Part shown: piece after piece, positions 1 through 9,182 of the stretch | Numbering within the stretch: the stretch's first letter is position 1 | Layout of the letters: every line of letters begins with the position of its first letter | Assembly: GCF_902506095.1 (NCBI RefSeq) | Contig: NZ_LR733293.1 | Span: 4,011,476-4,075,475 of the forward strand | Direction: 5' to 3' | DNA: 64,000 nt | From: Arthrobacter sp. 9AX | GTDB lineage: Bacteria > Actinomycetota > Actinomycetes > Actinomycetales > Micrococcaceae | Position numbers and translations under genes: made by a program | Notes under the pieces: generated by a model | The model's input: the letters and a program-made list of their open reading frames with translations, nothing else | The model's database searches: none | What the model was told of the DNA's origin: nothing

Positions 1-1
1 C

Positions 2-1024
2 GATGAGATCTTCCGGCAGACCGAGGAGATCGAGCGCGAAACCGTCCGTAACATCCCCGACGGCGTGTACGAAGCCGAGGGCGTGCTGGACAACGACGGC
101 ATCAACCTGGACACCCCCATCCCCATCAGGCTGAAGATCACCGTCGCCGGGGACACCGTGGACTTCGACGTCACCGGCTCCGCCGACCAGACCATGGGCC
201 CGGTCAACTGCGGTGCAGCCCAGGCCGTCTCGGCCCTGCGCGTGGGATACAAGCTCCTGGTCAGCCCTGACTCCAACTCCAACGGCGGATCCTTCCGCCC
301 GCTCACCACCCAGGTGCGTTCCGGCTCGGTGCTCGGCGCCGTGGCACCGGCACCCTGCCAGTGGTACTTCTCCCACCTGGGACTGCTGATCGACCTCGTC
401 TCCAAGGCCATGGCACCCGCCATGCCCGACCGCGTGGCCAGCGCCAGCCACGGCGACTCCATGATCATCACCGCCGCCGGCTTCGATCCCCGCTTCGGCC
501 GGAACTTCGTCAGCATGGAAGCCACCCTGGGCGGCTGGGGCGCCTGGCAGGGCACGGACGGCGAATCCGCCATGATCAACAACGTCAACGGCTCCCTCAA
601 GGACCTGCCCATCGAAATGATGGAAACCCGTTACCCGCTGCGGATCAACGAGTACTCCATCCGCCCGAACTCCGGCGGCCCCGGGCAGTGGCGCGGCGGC
701 AACGGTGTTGTCCGTGAATACGAGTTCCTCGCCGACTGCGTGGTGGGCCTCTGGTTCGAAAGGTCCAAGACGCCGGCCTGGGGCCTCTTCGGCGGATCCG
801 ACGCCCAGGGTCCGGAAGTAGTGATCAACCCGGGCCGCCACGATGAGGTCCGGACGCTGAAGGCCAACGCAAGGAAAATCAAGGCCGGCGACGTTGTGCG
901 CCTGGCCGTCGGGGGCGGCGGCGGCTTCGGCGATGTCGCCAAACGCTCCCGTGAAGACATCGAGTACGACATCGTCAACGGTTTCATCACCGAGGACTTC
1001 GCCAAAACCCACTACGGCTACTAA
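2..1024 (+). CDS. Hydantoinase B/oxoprolinase family protein, 5'-truncated by window edge
   Basis: The frame is open from base 2 and ends TAA at 1022-1024, so this is the C-terminal ~340 residues of a HyuB-type subunit; the start lies outside the window. Family features visible are the NCGAAQAVSA stretch, the SHGDSM segment, the RINEYSIRPNSGGPGQWRGGNG segment and the glycine-rich AVGGGGGFGD close to the end. HyuB proteins normally pair with an ATP-dependent HyuA to open cyclic amides such as hydantoins, 5-oxoproline or caprolactam in the cytoplasm. A canonical HyuA may precede it, but that is not visible. It is followed after 23 bases by a substrate-binding lipoprotein gene on the same strand. 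The substrate cannot be deduced. Confidence 0.88.
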   Translation, partial: DEIFRQTEEIERETVRNIPDGVYEAEGVLDNDGINLDTPIPIRLKITVAGDTVDFDVTGSADQTMGPVNCGAAQAVSALRVGYKLLVSPDSNSNGGSFRPLTTQVRSGSVLGAVAPAPCQWYFSHLGLLIDLVSKAMAPAMPDRVASASHGDSMIITAAGFDPRFGRNFVSMEATLGGWGAWQGTDGESAMINNVNGSLKDLPIEMMETRYPLRINEYSIRPNSGGPGQWRGGNGVVREYEFLADCVVGLWFERSKTPAWGLFGGSDAQGPEVVINPGRHDEVRTLKANARKIKAGDVVRLAVGGGGGFGDVAKRSREDIEYDIVNGFITEDFAKTHYGY

Positions 1025-1047
1025 ACGCCGCATAGAAAGGACTGACC

Positions 1048-2070
1048 GTGAAAATCACCAAGCGTCCAGCCGCAGCCATGGCCCTCCTGAGCCTCGCCCT
1101 GCTGACCTCGGCATGCAGCCCGCCCGCCCAAAGCAGCAGCACGGAAGCCACGGCCGCCGCTGCAGACCAGAAGCTCAACGTCGGCTTCTTCGGTTTTGCC
1201 AAATCCAACGGCTTTGCCCAGGGCACGTACCTCGGCGTGGAGCAGGCGGCCAAAGCCAACAACGCGAGCGCCACCTTCGTGGACTCCAACTTCAGTGCAC
1301 AGACGCAGGTCCAGCAGATCCAGGACGCCGTCACCTCCAAGCAGTTCGAGGTGATCGTTGTCCAGGCCAATGACAACCAGGCCCTCATCGCACCGTTGAC
1401 GCAGGCCGTGCAGGCAGGCATCACGGTGGTTGTTGAATTCTCGGTCATCGGGCCCAAGTTCGACACCATCCAGCCGCAAGTGCCTGGCGCCATCAGCATC
1501 GTGGACCTGCCCACCCGCAACGGCAAGGTGCTCGGCGAGATGGGCAAGGAAGCCTGCGCCACGGTGCAGGGCGACACCTGCAAGGTGGCCTACCTTGAAG
1601 GCTTCAAGTCCCTGCCCCTGGACAACGCCCGGACCGATGCCGTGAAGGCAGAACTGGCCACCGATCCAAGGATCCAGCTCGTGGCCAGCGTTGAAGGCGG
1701 CTACACCCAGGACACCGGCCGCCAGGCCTTCCAGAACGTCTCCCAGGCCAACCCTGATGTGGACGTGGTGATCGGCGCATCCCAGGCCATCACCGGAGCC
1801 GCCGCGGCCGCCGGGAACAGTGACATCAAGTTCATCGGCAACGGCGCATCCGTGTCCAACGTGGAAGCGGTCCGCTCCGGTAAATGGTTCTCCATCTACG
1901 TCAGCGACGTGGTGGCCAACGGAGCCAAGGCCACCGAACTGGGGCTCGCCAAGGCGCGGGGCAAGCAGGTGGAAACCGCCATCGACGAAGCCAGCCTCTC
2001 TCCCAACAACGGCAAGGGCACCAAAGAGGCACTGGACTCCCTGAACTACGTCTCAAAGTACTCGGACTAG
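1048..2070 (+). CDS. Sugar-type ABC transporter substrate-binding lipoprotein
   Basis: 340 residues. The N-terminus is a lipoprotein signal: MKITKRP, a hydrophobic stretch and the lipobox LTSAC, with the mature protein starting at Cys23. The rest is a type I periplasmic-binding fold of the RbsB/Peripla_BP_4 class (NVGFFGFAKSNGFAQG near the mature N-terminus, then VIVVQANDNQALIAPL). The ATG is preceded by AAAGGACTGACC. It sits directly upstream of an RbsA-like ATPase and an RbsC-like permease, so it should be the extracellular receptor of that importer. Given the hydantoinase-type neighbours the ligand may be a cyclic amide or nucleobase-like compound rather than a sugar; this is inference. 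Confidence 0.9.
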   Translation: MKITKRPAAAMALLSLALLTSACSPPAQSSSTEATAAAADQKLNVGFFGFAKSNGFAQGTYLGVEQAAKANNASATFVDSNFSAQTQVQQIQDAVTSKQFEVIVVQANDNQALIAPLTQAVQAGITVVVEFSVIGPKFDTIQPQVPGAISIVDLPTRNGKVLGEMGKEACATVQGDTCKVAYLEGFKSLPLDNARTDAVKAELATDPRIQLVASVEGGYTQDTGRQAFQNVSQANPDVDVVIGASQAITGAAAAAGNSDIKFIGNGASVSNVEAVRSGKWFSIYVSDVVANGAKATELGLAKARGKQVETAIDEASLSPNNGKGTKEALDSLNYVSKYSD

Positions 2071-2092
2071 TCCAGCCACCTCCCGCGGGCAA

Positions 2093-2128
2093 CCCCGGGG
2101 CCGGAGCCTGACCGCTTCGGCCCCGGGG
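2093..2128 (+). promoter_or_regulatory. Intercistronic stem-loop between binding-protein and ATPase genes
   Basis: Bases 2093-2103 (ccccggggccg) pair perfectly with 2118-2128 across a 14-base loop, with no T tract behind. A hairpin here is typical of ABC operons, where it protects the abundant binding-protein mRNA or partly terminates transcription. The function is inferred from position. Confidence 0.5.
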
Positions 2129-2167
2129 ACCCTGGCCCTAAAGTCCCTTCCATCTCCAGAGGTCAAC

Positions 2168-3694
2168 ATGGCTATACAACAGTTGGAAAAACACGAGCAC
2201 GCCAGCCGGAGGACCGCCCCCGAAATCACCGTCTCCGGAATCGGCAAACGGTACGGCGCCACCACGGTGCTGAAGGACGTCACGCTGTCGGTCGCGCCCG
2301 GGGAAATCCACGGCATCATGGGGGAAAACGGCGCAGGGAAGAGCACCCTGCTGAAAATCCTGGGCGGAGCCATCATGGCCGACACGGGCACCATGGAATT
2401 GGACGGACATCCGGTCAGGATCACAACACCCCGGGACGCCATCTCCCATGGGATTTCCCTCATCTCGCAGGAACTGGCGCTGATCCCCAACCTCTCAGTG
2501 CTGGAGAACGTCTTCCTGGGCCGCTGGTCGAACAGGGGAAGCCTCCTCTCCCCCAACAGGGACAGCGAGCACTTTGCCAGGCTGCTGGAAGATACCGGTT
2601 TTGAGCTGGACCCGAGGGCAACCGTGGGGAACCTGCCCATCGGACAACAGCAGCAGGTGGAAATCCTGAAGGCCCTCGCCCGCGGCGCGAAGGTGCTGTG
2701 CATGGACGAGCCCACGGCGGTCCTCAACGAGGCCGAAAAGGAAAAACTCCTGCACGTCATCAAAAGGCTGGCCCGCACTGGAACCACAGTCCTCATCGTC
2801 TCCCATTACCTCGAGGAAGTCCTGGGTCTGGTGGACCGGGTGACCATTCTGCGCGACGGACAGCACATCATCACCGAAGACGCCGCCGGCCATACGCCCG
2901 AGTCGCTCGTGCGGCTGATGGTGGGCAGGGAAGTCGACTTCCTCGTCCCGGACGTGCCGCAGGTTTCCTCCGAAGCCGGGACAGTTGTCCGGGTAGCCGA
3001 ATTGACCAGCGCCAAGGTCAAAGACATATCTCTCGAGGTCCGCCGGGGAGAAATCCTGGGCATCGCCGGGTTGGTGGGCAGCGGCCGCAGCGAAACCCTG
3101 CTCGCCATTTTCGGTGCAGACCGGACCACCGGCGGCCACGTCGAAATCAACGGCCGCCGCATCCGACCCGGCTCCATCAGGGACGCCATCAAGGCCGGCA
3201 TCGCCCTCATCCCGGAGTCGCGGAAAGAACAGGGTCTGGTCATGTCCCGCCCGGTGGCCGAGAACATCGCCCTCTCCACCCTGCCCGCACGCTCATGGGC
3301 CGGGTTCGTCAGGGCACAGCGCGAAAGGACGGCGGTCAAGGACGTCAGCAAGTCCGTTGACCTGCGCGGCGCCCGCCCGGGACAGCCCGTAGCCAACCTC
3401 TCCGGCGGGAACCAACAGAAGGCACTTTTCGCCAAATGGCTGTTGAACCCTCCGGCGGTACTGCTGGTGGATGAACCCACCCGGGGAGTGGACATTGCCG
3501 CCAAGGCCAGGATCCACAGCATCATCGTTGAACTGGCTGCGAAAGGTACAGCAGTCATCGTGGTCAGCTCCGAGCTCGAGGAAGTGCTCGGCCTGTCCCA
3601 CCGCATCCATGTCATGAGGCACGGGCGCATTGTTGCCGAGTTCGACCGAAACGCCTCCCGCGACGAAGTCATGACTTCCGCTTTTCTGAAATAG
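2168..3694 (+). CDS. Sugar-type ABC transporter ATP-binding protein (two ABC domains)
   Basis: 508 residues, the usual length for RbsA/MglA/XylG-type ATPases with two fused ABC cassettes. The first cassette has a proper Walker A GENGAGKST at about residues 52-60, the signature-like PIGQQQQVEIL and Walker B VLCMDEPT. The second has the degenerate Walker A GLVGSGRSE, the canonical LSGGNQQK signature and Walker B LLVDEPTRGVD; this asymmetry is normal for the family. It should power the importer formed with the adjacent lipoprotein and permease. The ATG follows AGAGGTCAAC, and only ten bases separate its stop from the permease start. Confidence 0.95.
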   Translation: MAIQQLEKHEHASRRTAPEITVSGIGKRYGATTVLKDVTLSVAPGEIHGIMGENGAGKSTLLKILGGAIMADTGTMELDGHPVRITTPRDAISHGISLISQELALIPNLSVLENVFLGRWSNRGSLLSPNRDSEHFARLLEDTGFELDPRATVGNLPIGQQQQVEILKALARGAKVLCMDEPTAVLNEAEKEKLLHVIKRLARTGTTVLIVSHYLEEVLGLVDRVTILRDGQHIITEDAAGHTPESLVRLMVGREVDFLVPDVPQVSSEAGTVVRVAELTSAKVKDISLEVRRGEILGIAGLVGSGRSETLLAIFGADRTTGGHVEINGRRIRPGSIRDAIKAGIALIPESRKEQGLVMSRPVAENIALSTLPARSWAGFVRAQRERTAVKDVSKSVDLRGARPGQPVANLSGGNQQKALFAKWLLNPPAVLLVDEPTRGVDIAAKARIHSIIVELAAKGTAVIVVSSELEEVLGLSHRIHVMRHGRIVAEFDRNASRDEVMTSAFLK

Positions 3695-3704
3695 GTGAAT
3701 CCAC

Positions 3705-4688
3705 ATGACCACAACCACAGTTGCCGTGCCCTCGACGGCAGGGAAAAAATTCAACCTGAACCTCAAAGACTTCGGGATCGTTTTTGGCCTGGCGGCCATC
3801 ATGCTGTTCCTGGCCCTGAACACCGGAACATTCCTCACCGGCCGCAACTTCATCAACCTGTTCGACCAGGCAGCCGTGGTGGGGCTGCTCGCCGCGGCGG
3901 CCACGCTGTGCATCATCAGCGGGGTCTTTGACCTCTCCTCCACCGCCACCCTCGCGGTCTCCTCCATTTCGGGCGTGATGCTCACCCAGCATTTCGGTGT
4001 TGCGGCCGGTTTCTTCGGGGCTTTGCTGGTGGGTGCCCTGCTGGGGACGGTTACCGGGCTGATTGTGGTCAGCACGAAGGTCAACTCGTTCATCGGGACA
4101 CTGGCGGTGAGCATCATTTACCGGGGCCTGGCGATCGTGATCACCGGCGGCGCAATTGTCGCACCGCTGCCTGAGCAGCTCGCTTCCTTCCAGACCTGGA
4201 CGTGGCCCAGCCTCTTCGGCCTCACCGCCGGTTCGGTCTTGATGCTGGCGATGACCATAGTGCTGGGCATCGTTCTGTGGCGCACCACCTTCGGCCGCAG
4301 GATCTACGCAGTAGGCGGAAACCAGGAAGCGGCCCGCCTCAGCGGCATCCGTACCGGCTCAATCCACGTTGCGGTCTTCGCTATCAGTGGCCTCTGCTCT
4401 GCAATGGCTGGAATGATCCTGGCCTCGCGTGCCGGCTCGGCGCAGCCGGCCATGGCCATCGGCATCGAACTCACCGCCATCGCCGCTGTGGTCATCGGCG
4501 GCACCAGCATCCTGGGCGGACAAGGCGCCATGTGGAGGGCCTTCGTGGGAGTCATGATCCTCACCGTCATCAGCAACGGTTTCAACCTGCTGCACTGGGA
4601 TACCACCTACCAGCAGGTGGTGACAGGCGTCCTCATCCTGGTGGCCGTAGCAGCCGACGGATTGTTCTTCCGCAAATCCACCAGATGA
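3705..4688 (+). CDS. Sugar-type ABC transporter permease (RbsC-like)
   Basis: 327 residues with eight or more hydrophobic segments and the BPD_transp_2 features AVGGNQEAARLSGI (EAA-like coupling loop) and AIAAVVIGGTSILGGQGAMWRAFVGV. Length and motif order match RbsC/XylH-type inner-membrane permeases, which usually work as homodimers with an RbsA-like ATPase. It starts ten bases after the ATPase gene, so the two are co-transcribed. Confidence 0.94.
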   Translation: MTTTTVAVPSTAGKKFNLNLKDFGIVFGLAAIMLFLALNTGTFLTGRNFINLFDQAAVVGLLAAAATLCIISGVFDLSSTATLAVSSISGVMLTQHFGVAAGFFGALLVGALLGTVTGLIVVSTKVNSFIGTLAVSIIYRGLAIVITGGAIVAPLPEQLASFQTWTWPSLFGLTAGSVLMLAMTIVLGIVLWRTTFGRRIYAVGGNQEAARLSGIRTGSIHVAVFAISGLCSAMAGMILASRAGSAQPAMAIGIELTAIAAVVIGGTSILGGQGAMWRAFVGVMILTVISNGFNLLHWDTTYQQVVTGVLILVAVAADGLFFRKSTR

Positions 4689-4771
4689 CTGTCCAGGGTG
4701 GACCCTAGAGATATGACATCGATGTATCGCGGGGCTGGGGCCCGGCAGGAAGCTGAACAGGAGGCCCGGCA

Positions 4772-6091
4772 ATGCGGATAGGACTGATGCTCCAGGGCAG
4801 CAGTTGCCGGGCGCTCGTCCTGGAGGGACGCTCCGTCGTCTCGGTGGCCGAACAGCGGCAGGCCAGCAGCCTGGCTGACGCACTGGACAGTGTCCTGTCC
4901 TCGTTGGCCCTGCAGTTCGGAAGCCTGATCACAGACGTAACGGCCGACGTCGGACGCGTCCTTGCCGCTGCCCAGCCAGGGGACGTCGTGGCTGTCCGCA
5001 TCTCTCCCCGCCCTCCGGCTGACCAGTTCCACAACACGAGGTTGCCGGCGCTCATTGAGCCCGCAGTCACCAGGACCGTGCATGTCCGCGGCGGCCACGA
5101 CCTGCGGGGACGGCCGCTGGCGCCGCTGGACCTGAGCGCATTCCGGCTGGAATTGCCCTCCATCCTGTCTGGAGGCGTGCGGAATGTCGCCATCACCGCC
5201 GTCGGCTCCACCGCCTCTGCCGAGCACGAAACCCGCATCGCGGATGCCATCCTGTCCAACAACAGCGACATGCGGATCAGCATCTCCAGTGATTTTTACT
5301 CAAGCGTGTTCCGCGACCGTGACTACACAGCCGTTCTTAACAGCGCCCTGATGGAATCGGGCGAAGAGCTGGCGGCAATGCTGGAGGAGGCCGGGAAGCG
5401 CCACTTCCCCGCCGCCGCTCTGTCCTATGCAAGGAACGACGGCGGCCGGGCGCCCCTTGCGCGGCTGGCGGTAGCCCCCGTGCATGCGCTCCGTCCGGAA
5501 CCTGCCATGGCGATCCTCGGCGTGGCAACGCTGGGCGGGCTGTGCGACGGCGAAGTGGTTGTCTGCGCCGATGAAGGTGTGAGCGTGGGTACCATCCGCA
5601 GTGGCCTTCCTGTTGCGCACAGCCTTATCCGGCAAGGATATGAAGCCAGCCTCGCCACCAACGCCGCCATCGTGGAACCATACACGGCCAACCATCCGGT
5701 CCGGCCCGACATCCCGTCAGTGGTCGCCGACATCCGCACCAGCCAGGACACCCTGCCCGAACACGGCCTGCTGCCAACACTTCCGGGTGTCCGGGACCTG
5801 AGCCTCATAGGCTGTGCCGCGACACCGCTCACAGCGTGGATCGACAGGCTCGAAAGGGTCAGCGGACAGGCCGAACTGCAGCGGGTGCAGCACCGGGCGG
5901 AGGAGGAAGCCAGCTCGGCGGTAGTGCAGTTGGGTGCCAGCCCCACAGACACCCGCATCATCGAATCAAACGTCTTCGCCATGCCCTATGGGAACCCCGG
6001 AATCGTTCGGATCCGGGTCCGGGCTGCTGGTGGGACGTCCAACTCGGAGGAAAATACCCTGGCAGCCCAAGCCTTGGGGGTCACGGCATGA
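4772..6091 (+). CDS. Diverged hydantoinase A-like protein lacking the nucleotide-binding motifs
   Basis: 439 residues, shorter than usual HyuA proteins (about 520-700). Homology is visible at family landmarks: VRGGHDLRGRPLAPLD matches the HyuA VHGGHEFDGREIAPLD block, followed by the NVAITAVGSTASAEHE segment, AVLNSALM, and SYARNDGGRAP where HyuA has FLTQNDGTLMS. The two ASKHA phosphate-binding motifs are gone: the N-terminal IDVGGTNTD position reads LMLQGSSCRAL, and the internal DIGGTTTDVG position reads CADEGVSVG. It may therefore be a non-catalytic partner or a repurposed enzyme. The ribosome site is AACAGGAGGC. The stop overlaps the next start (ATGA), indicating tight coupling to the DUF917 protein. 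Confidence 0.75.
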   Translation: MRIGLMLQGSSCRALVLEGRSVVSVAEQRQASSLADALDSVLSSLALQFGSLITDVTADVGRVLAAAQPGDVVAVRISPRPPADQFHNTRLPALIEPAVTRTVHVRGGHDLRGRPLAPLDLSAFRLELPSILSGGVRNVAITAVGSTASAEHETRIADAILSNNSDMRISISSDFYSSVFRDRDYTAVLNSALMESGEELAAMLEEAGKRHFPAAALSYARNDGGRAPLARLAVAPVHALRPEPAMAILGVATLGGLCDGEVVVCADEGVSVGTIRSGLPVAHSLIRQGYEASLATNAAIVEPYTANHPVRPDIPSVVADIRTSQDTLPEHGLLPTLPGVRDLSLIGCAATPLTAWIDRLERVSGQAELQRVQHRAEEEASSAVVQLGASPTDTRIIESNVFAMPYGNPGIVRIRVRAAGGTSNSEENTLAAQALGVTA

Positions 6092-7170
6092 GCACCGTAC
6101 TCACGGCCGAAGACGTGGGGCACCTGCGGACCGGCGCCCATTTCCTGGCCTGCGCCATCGATCCCACCGCCATCCACGTCTACGCCGGCATGATCCAGGA
6201 GGCAATGCAGGACAGGTCCGTGGAGCTCATCACCGTGGATGAGCTTGCATCGGATGACCTGGTGGTGGCTGTCGGCATGGTGACCCAAGGCCTGTTCATT
6301 GCTGATATGCCACCCGTGGGTGACGAATTCACGGGCTGTATCGAGGCGATCGAAACCAGGCTCGGGCGCAAGGTGCGGGCGATCTATTCACTCGCCGCTG
6401 CCAACATCAACGGAATCATTCCGCTTATGGTGGGGCTTCAGTCGTCCCTTCCTGTGATCGACTCCGATCCCATGGGGCGCGTCTTTCCGCTCATCAGCCA
6501 GACAACCTTGAACATCGGTGGGGTGGCTATCGGCCCCATAGCGCTTATGGGAGTAACCGGCGAGCGCGCCGTGGTGGAGGCAGGTGATCCGCAGCGCGCC
6601 GAGACTCTGGTCCGCGCACTCGTCACCGAGCTTGGCGGTTGGGCCGCCACCGTGATGTATCCATGCTCTGCACGGCAGCTGGCAGAGCACGGGGTCCACG
6701 GATCCGTCAGCCGCATGATCCGCATAGGTCAGATCCTCGACGCCGACACGTCGGCTGAGAGCAAATTCCTGTCACTTTCCGACTTCCTGGGCGTGACCCG
6801 GATTGCACGCGCGCGGGTCAGCCACATCGAAGGCCTTTCCCGCCCAACCGACCTGGGCCTTCCGGCCCAACCCTCCAGTGTGACGCTGGTGGATGAAACC
6901 ACCGGGCAGATCATCCGGCTGGAGATCCAGAATGAGATTTTGCTGGTGCTCGTGGACGGTGCCGTAGCGGCAGCCGTCCCCGACATGGTGACCCTGCTCA
7001 ACTCCGAACACGGCTCTGTGGCCAGCCTGGAAGACCTCAGGGTGGGCAACGTGGTGGATGTGCTCAAACTCAATGCCGCCCCGCAATGGTATTCGGAGGC
7101 GGGGCTGGACCTGGCCGAACCGGCCGCGTTCGGCATCCCGCTCAAGCATCCAAGGCGGCGTCATGGTTAG
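6088..7170 (+). CDS. DUF917 family protein
   Basis: 360 residues starting at ATG 6088, which overlaps the preceding stop. DUF917 proteins are almost always encoded beside hydantoinase A-type genes; their biochemical role is not established. Family features are an N-terminal two-lobed region with VVAVGMVTQGLF, the SLAAANINGIIPLMVG segment, VIDSDPMGRVFPLISQTTL and a C-terminal beta-rich domain ending in GIPLKHPRR. Pairing with the HyuA-like protein 4772-6091 suggests that the two form a complex. The last bases overlap the PucR gene start. Confidence 0.85.
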   Translation: MSTVLTAEDVGHLRTGAHFLACAIDPTAIHVYAGMIQEAMQDRSVELITVDELASDDLVVAVGMVTQGLFIADMPPVGDEFTGCIEAIETRLGRKVRAIYSLAAANINGIIPLMVGLQSSLPVIDSDPMGRVFPLISQTTLNIGGVAIGPIALMGVTGERAVVEAGDPQRAETLVRALVTELGGWAATVMYPCSARQLAEHGVHGSVSRMIRIGQILDADTSAESKFLSLSDFLGVTRIARARVSHIEGLSRPTDLGLPAQPSSVTLVDETTGQIIRLEIQNEILLVLVDGAVAAAVPDMVTLLNSEHGSVASLEDLRVGNVVDVLKLNAAPQWYSEAGLDLAEPAAFGIPLKHPRRRHG

Positions 7171-8710
7171 GCCGATGAAGGACACCCGGCTCGACGTTGC
7201 GGGGCTGCTGGCGCACGGGTCGTTGCGCGGCACCACCCCGCTGTACCTCACCCCCGCCAGCGCAGTGATCGAAAGCGTTGTTCTGGTCTCCCAGCTTGAG
7301 GCGATCCAGCGGGTGCGGCCGAACACGGTTGTGGTCCTCTCTGCGGAAATGGGCTCTGGTGGATGGCTCGTATCCGCCGCCCTCAGGCATGCCTGGGAAC
7401 GGCGGGCCAGCGCCGTCGTCGTGGCCGGAAGCACCTATTCCAGCGCCGTGATCGGCCTGGCTGAACGGCTGGGCATCACCCTTCTGGCTTCGGAAGGAAA
7501 CCCTGCCGGAGTCGCGTTGGCGCTGGCCGCCGAAATCGGCGCCGCCCTGTCCGTGGTGGATGCCGAGCTCGCCCGGTTCGCCCGTGCGGTGGCCAAGGAC
7601 AGCACGCTGACTGACGTGCTCAGCACCATCTCCGGGGAACTGGACGGGGTGGGCGTCTCGCTGGAATACGACGGCGTGGTCCTCGCCTCAGCCGGCATGG
7701 CCCCGCGGGACCAGGCAGAGGTCATCACGGTTGACGTGGGCGCTGCCAACGCCGCCGTCCCTTCCGCCCTCACCGCGCGCGTACCCGCCTCCAGTGTCCT
7801 TAACCTGCGGCTGGTTCGTTCAATCCTGGAGGTGGCTGCCCCTTCCGTGAAGGCCGCATGGTTGATGGGCGACTCCCGGGACGCGGTCCGTGCCGTCCCC
7901 ACTGCGGCACTGGCCGGGCTGAACCAAAGCCGCGGTTCTTCCGGCGGCGCCTTCGAGGAAGACCACCGGCACCTCCTCTCCCAGCTGGGGTGGCGCCGGC
8001 ACGAACGCTACGTGGCCGTGTGGATCTGCCCTGGTGACTCCAACGCATCTGGTCCCGACCTGACAGCTGTGCTGAGGCTGCTCTGGCGGAAGGTAGCTGC
8101 GCGCAGTCCCTTGGCGGAGGTCGACGGCGGCTGGCTGGCTCTTGTTCCGGCCGCCCACGAGGCAGTTGTGACACAGCTCGAACTACGGCTCAAGGCACGG
8201 CTCCGGCCTGCCCTGGCCGAGCTTGGCCTGGTGGCCGGGCTGTCCCGCTGGGTGGAGGAGGCTCCGCCGCTTCCGTCCGTCATTCAGGAGGCGCGGCTGG
8301 CTGCTGTCTCCGCCCAGTCTGCTGGACAGGGCACGGTGCTGGGCTTCGCCGGCCTGGGCGTAGCGGCCGCAACCACATTCGTCGATCAGGACGCCGTGGC
8401 ACTGGTGGCTGAGCTGACCCTGCCGCGGCTGATGGCCAGTCCGGGCAGGGACGCGATAGTGGCGGCGGTAGCGGCCTTCCTTGACCACCGCGGCTCGGTC
8501 AGCCTCGCTGCGGCGGCGCTCGATGTGCACCGCAACACCCTCCAGGCCCGGCTGGGCCGTGCCCGGGAGCTGGGCGTGCCGTTGGACAATCCGTCCGAGT
8601 TGCTGTCCGTCCACCTGGTCCTCAACGTACTGCGGGCCGGCGCACCTGAGAAACCAACTTCCAAAGATCCCCACGAAACCAGAAAGGACTCCCATGAGTT
8701 CCCAGTTTGA
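7163..8710 (+). CDS. PucR-family transcriptional regulator
   Basis: 515 residues from ATG 7163 (overlapping the DUF917 stop). An N-terminal PucR-type ligand domain (about 1-130, DVAGLLAHGSLRG through VALALAAEIG) is followed by a GGDEF-like middle region and a C-terminal PucR helix-turn-helix (HTH_30) at about 435-495, with GSVSLAAAALDVHRNTLQARLGR and a SVHLVLNVLR tail. PucR regulators usually activate purine, allantoin, hydantoin or amino-acid catabolism genes. It lies inside the operon it probably controls. Its last 17 bases overlap the GAF protein gene. Confidence 0.92.
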   Translation: MVRPMKDTRLDVAGLLAHGSLRGTTPLYLTPASAVIESVVLVSQLEAIQRVRPNTVVVLSAEMGSGGWLVSAALRHAWERRASAVVVAGSTYSSAVIGLAERLGITLLASEGNPAGVALALAAEIGAALSVVDAELARFARAVAKDSTLTDVLSTISGELDGVGVSLEYDGVVLASAGMAPRDQAEVITVDVGAANAAVPSALTARVPASSVLNLRLVRSILEVAAPSVKAAWLMGDSRDAVRAVPTAALAGLNQSRGSSGGAFEEDHRHLLSQLGWRRHERYVAVWICPGDSNASGPDLTAVLRLLWRKVAARSPLAEVDGGWLALVPAAHEAVVTQLELRLKARLRPALAELGLVAGLSRWVEEAPPLPSVIQEARLAAVSAQSAGQGTVLGFAGLGVAAATTFVDQDAVALVAELTLPRLMASPGRDAIVAAVAAFLDHRGSVSLAAAALDVHRNTLQARLGRARELGVPLDNPSELLSVHLVLNVLRAGAPEKPTSKDPHETRKDSHEFPV

Positions 8711-9149
8711 ATCCTTCGACGACGTCTACGCTTCCGCCCGGGACACTGTAGGCGTTCGTCTCTTCACCGCCTCCGTCATCGCCGACGACGGCACCAGCAT
8801 GGCGCGCATCTACACCACGCACCCCGAGGTTTACCCGGTGGGCGGAAAGAAGACCCTTGCGGGAGACACCAATCCGGTCTGGCTGGAGCAGGTCCTCATC
8901 GGCCAGCAGCCGTTCCTGGGCGCTGACCGGGAAGCTGTCAGGGCCTTCTTCTTCGACTCCGGAACCATCGAATCGCTGGGGTGTGGCGCGATCGTCAATG
9001 TTCCGGTAGTGAGCGGCGGCCGCACCATCGGCTCCATGAACTTCCTGGCGCCTGAAGGCAGCTATGACCAGTCCTCCGTAGACGCCGCCGTAGAGGTCGC
9101 GGCGCGTTCTGTCCGGCTCCTCGAAGACGCTTTGGCAGCCGCCAGCTAG
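8694..9149 (+). CDS. Small GAF-domain protein
   Basis: 151 residues; ATG 8694 is preceded by AGAAAGGACTCCC and lies inside the end of the PucR gene. The whole protein is one GAF fold: TASVIADDGTSMARIYTTHPEVYP near the start, then GCGAIVNVPVVSGGRTIGSMNFL and a closing helix. No DNA-binding or kinase domain is attached. Being coupled to a PucR gene, it may act as a ligand sensor or a small ligand-binding enzyme for the substrate of this locus; that is inference. Confidence 0.8.
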   Translation: MSSQFESFDDVYASARDTVGVRLFTASVIADDGTSMARIYTTHPEVYPVGGKKTLAGDTNPVWLEQVLIGQQPFLGADREAVRAFFFDSGTIESLGCGAIVNVPVVSGGRTIGSMNFLAPEGSYDQSSVDAAVEVAARSVRLLEDALAAAS

Positions 9150-9182
9150 CTTGCGTCCTGGAAAAGGAAGGAAACACTGCAT

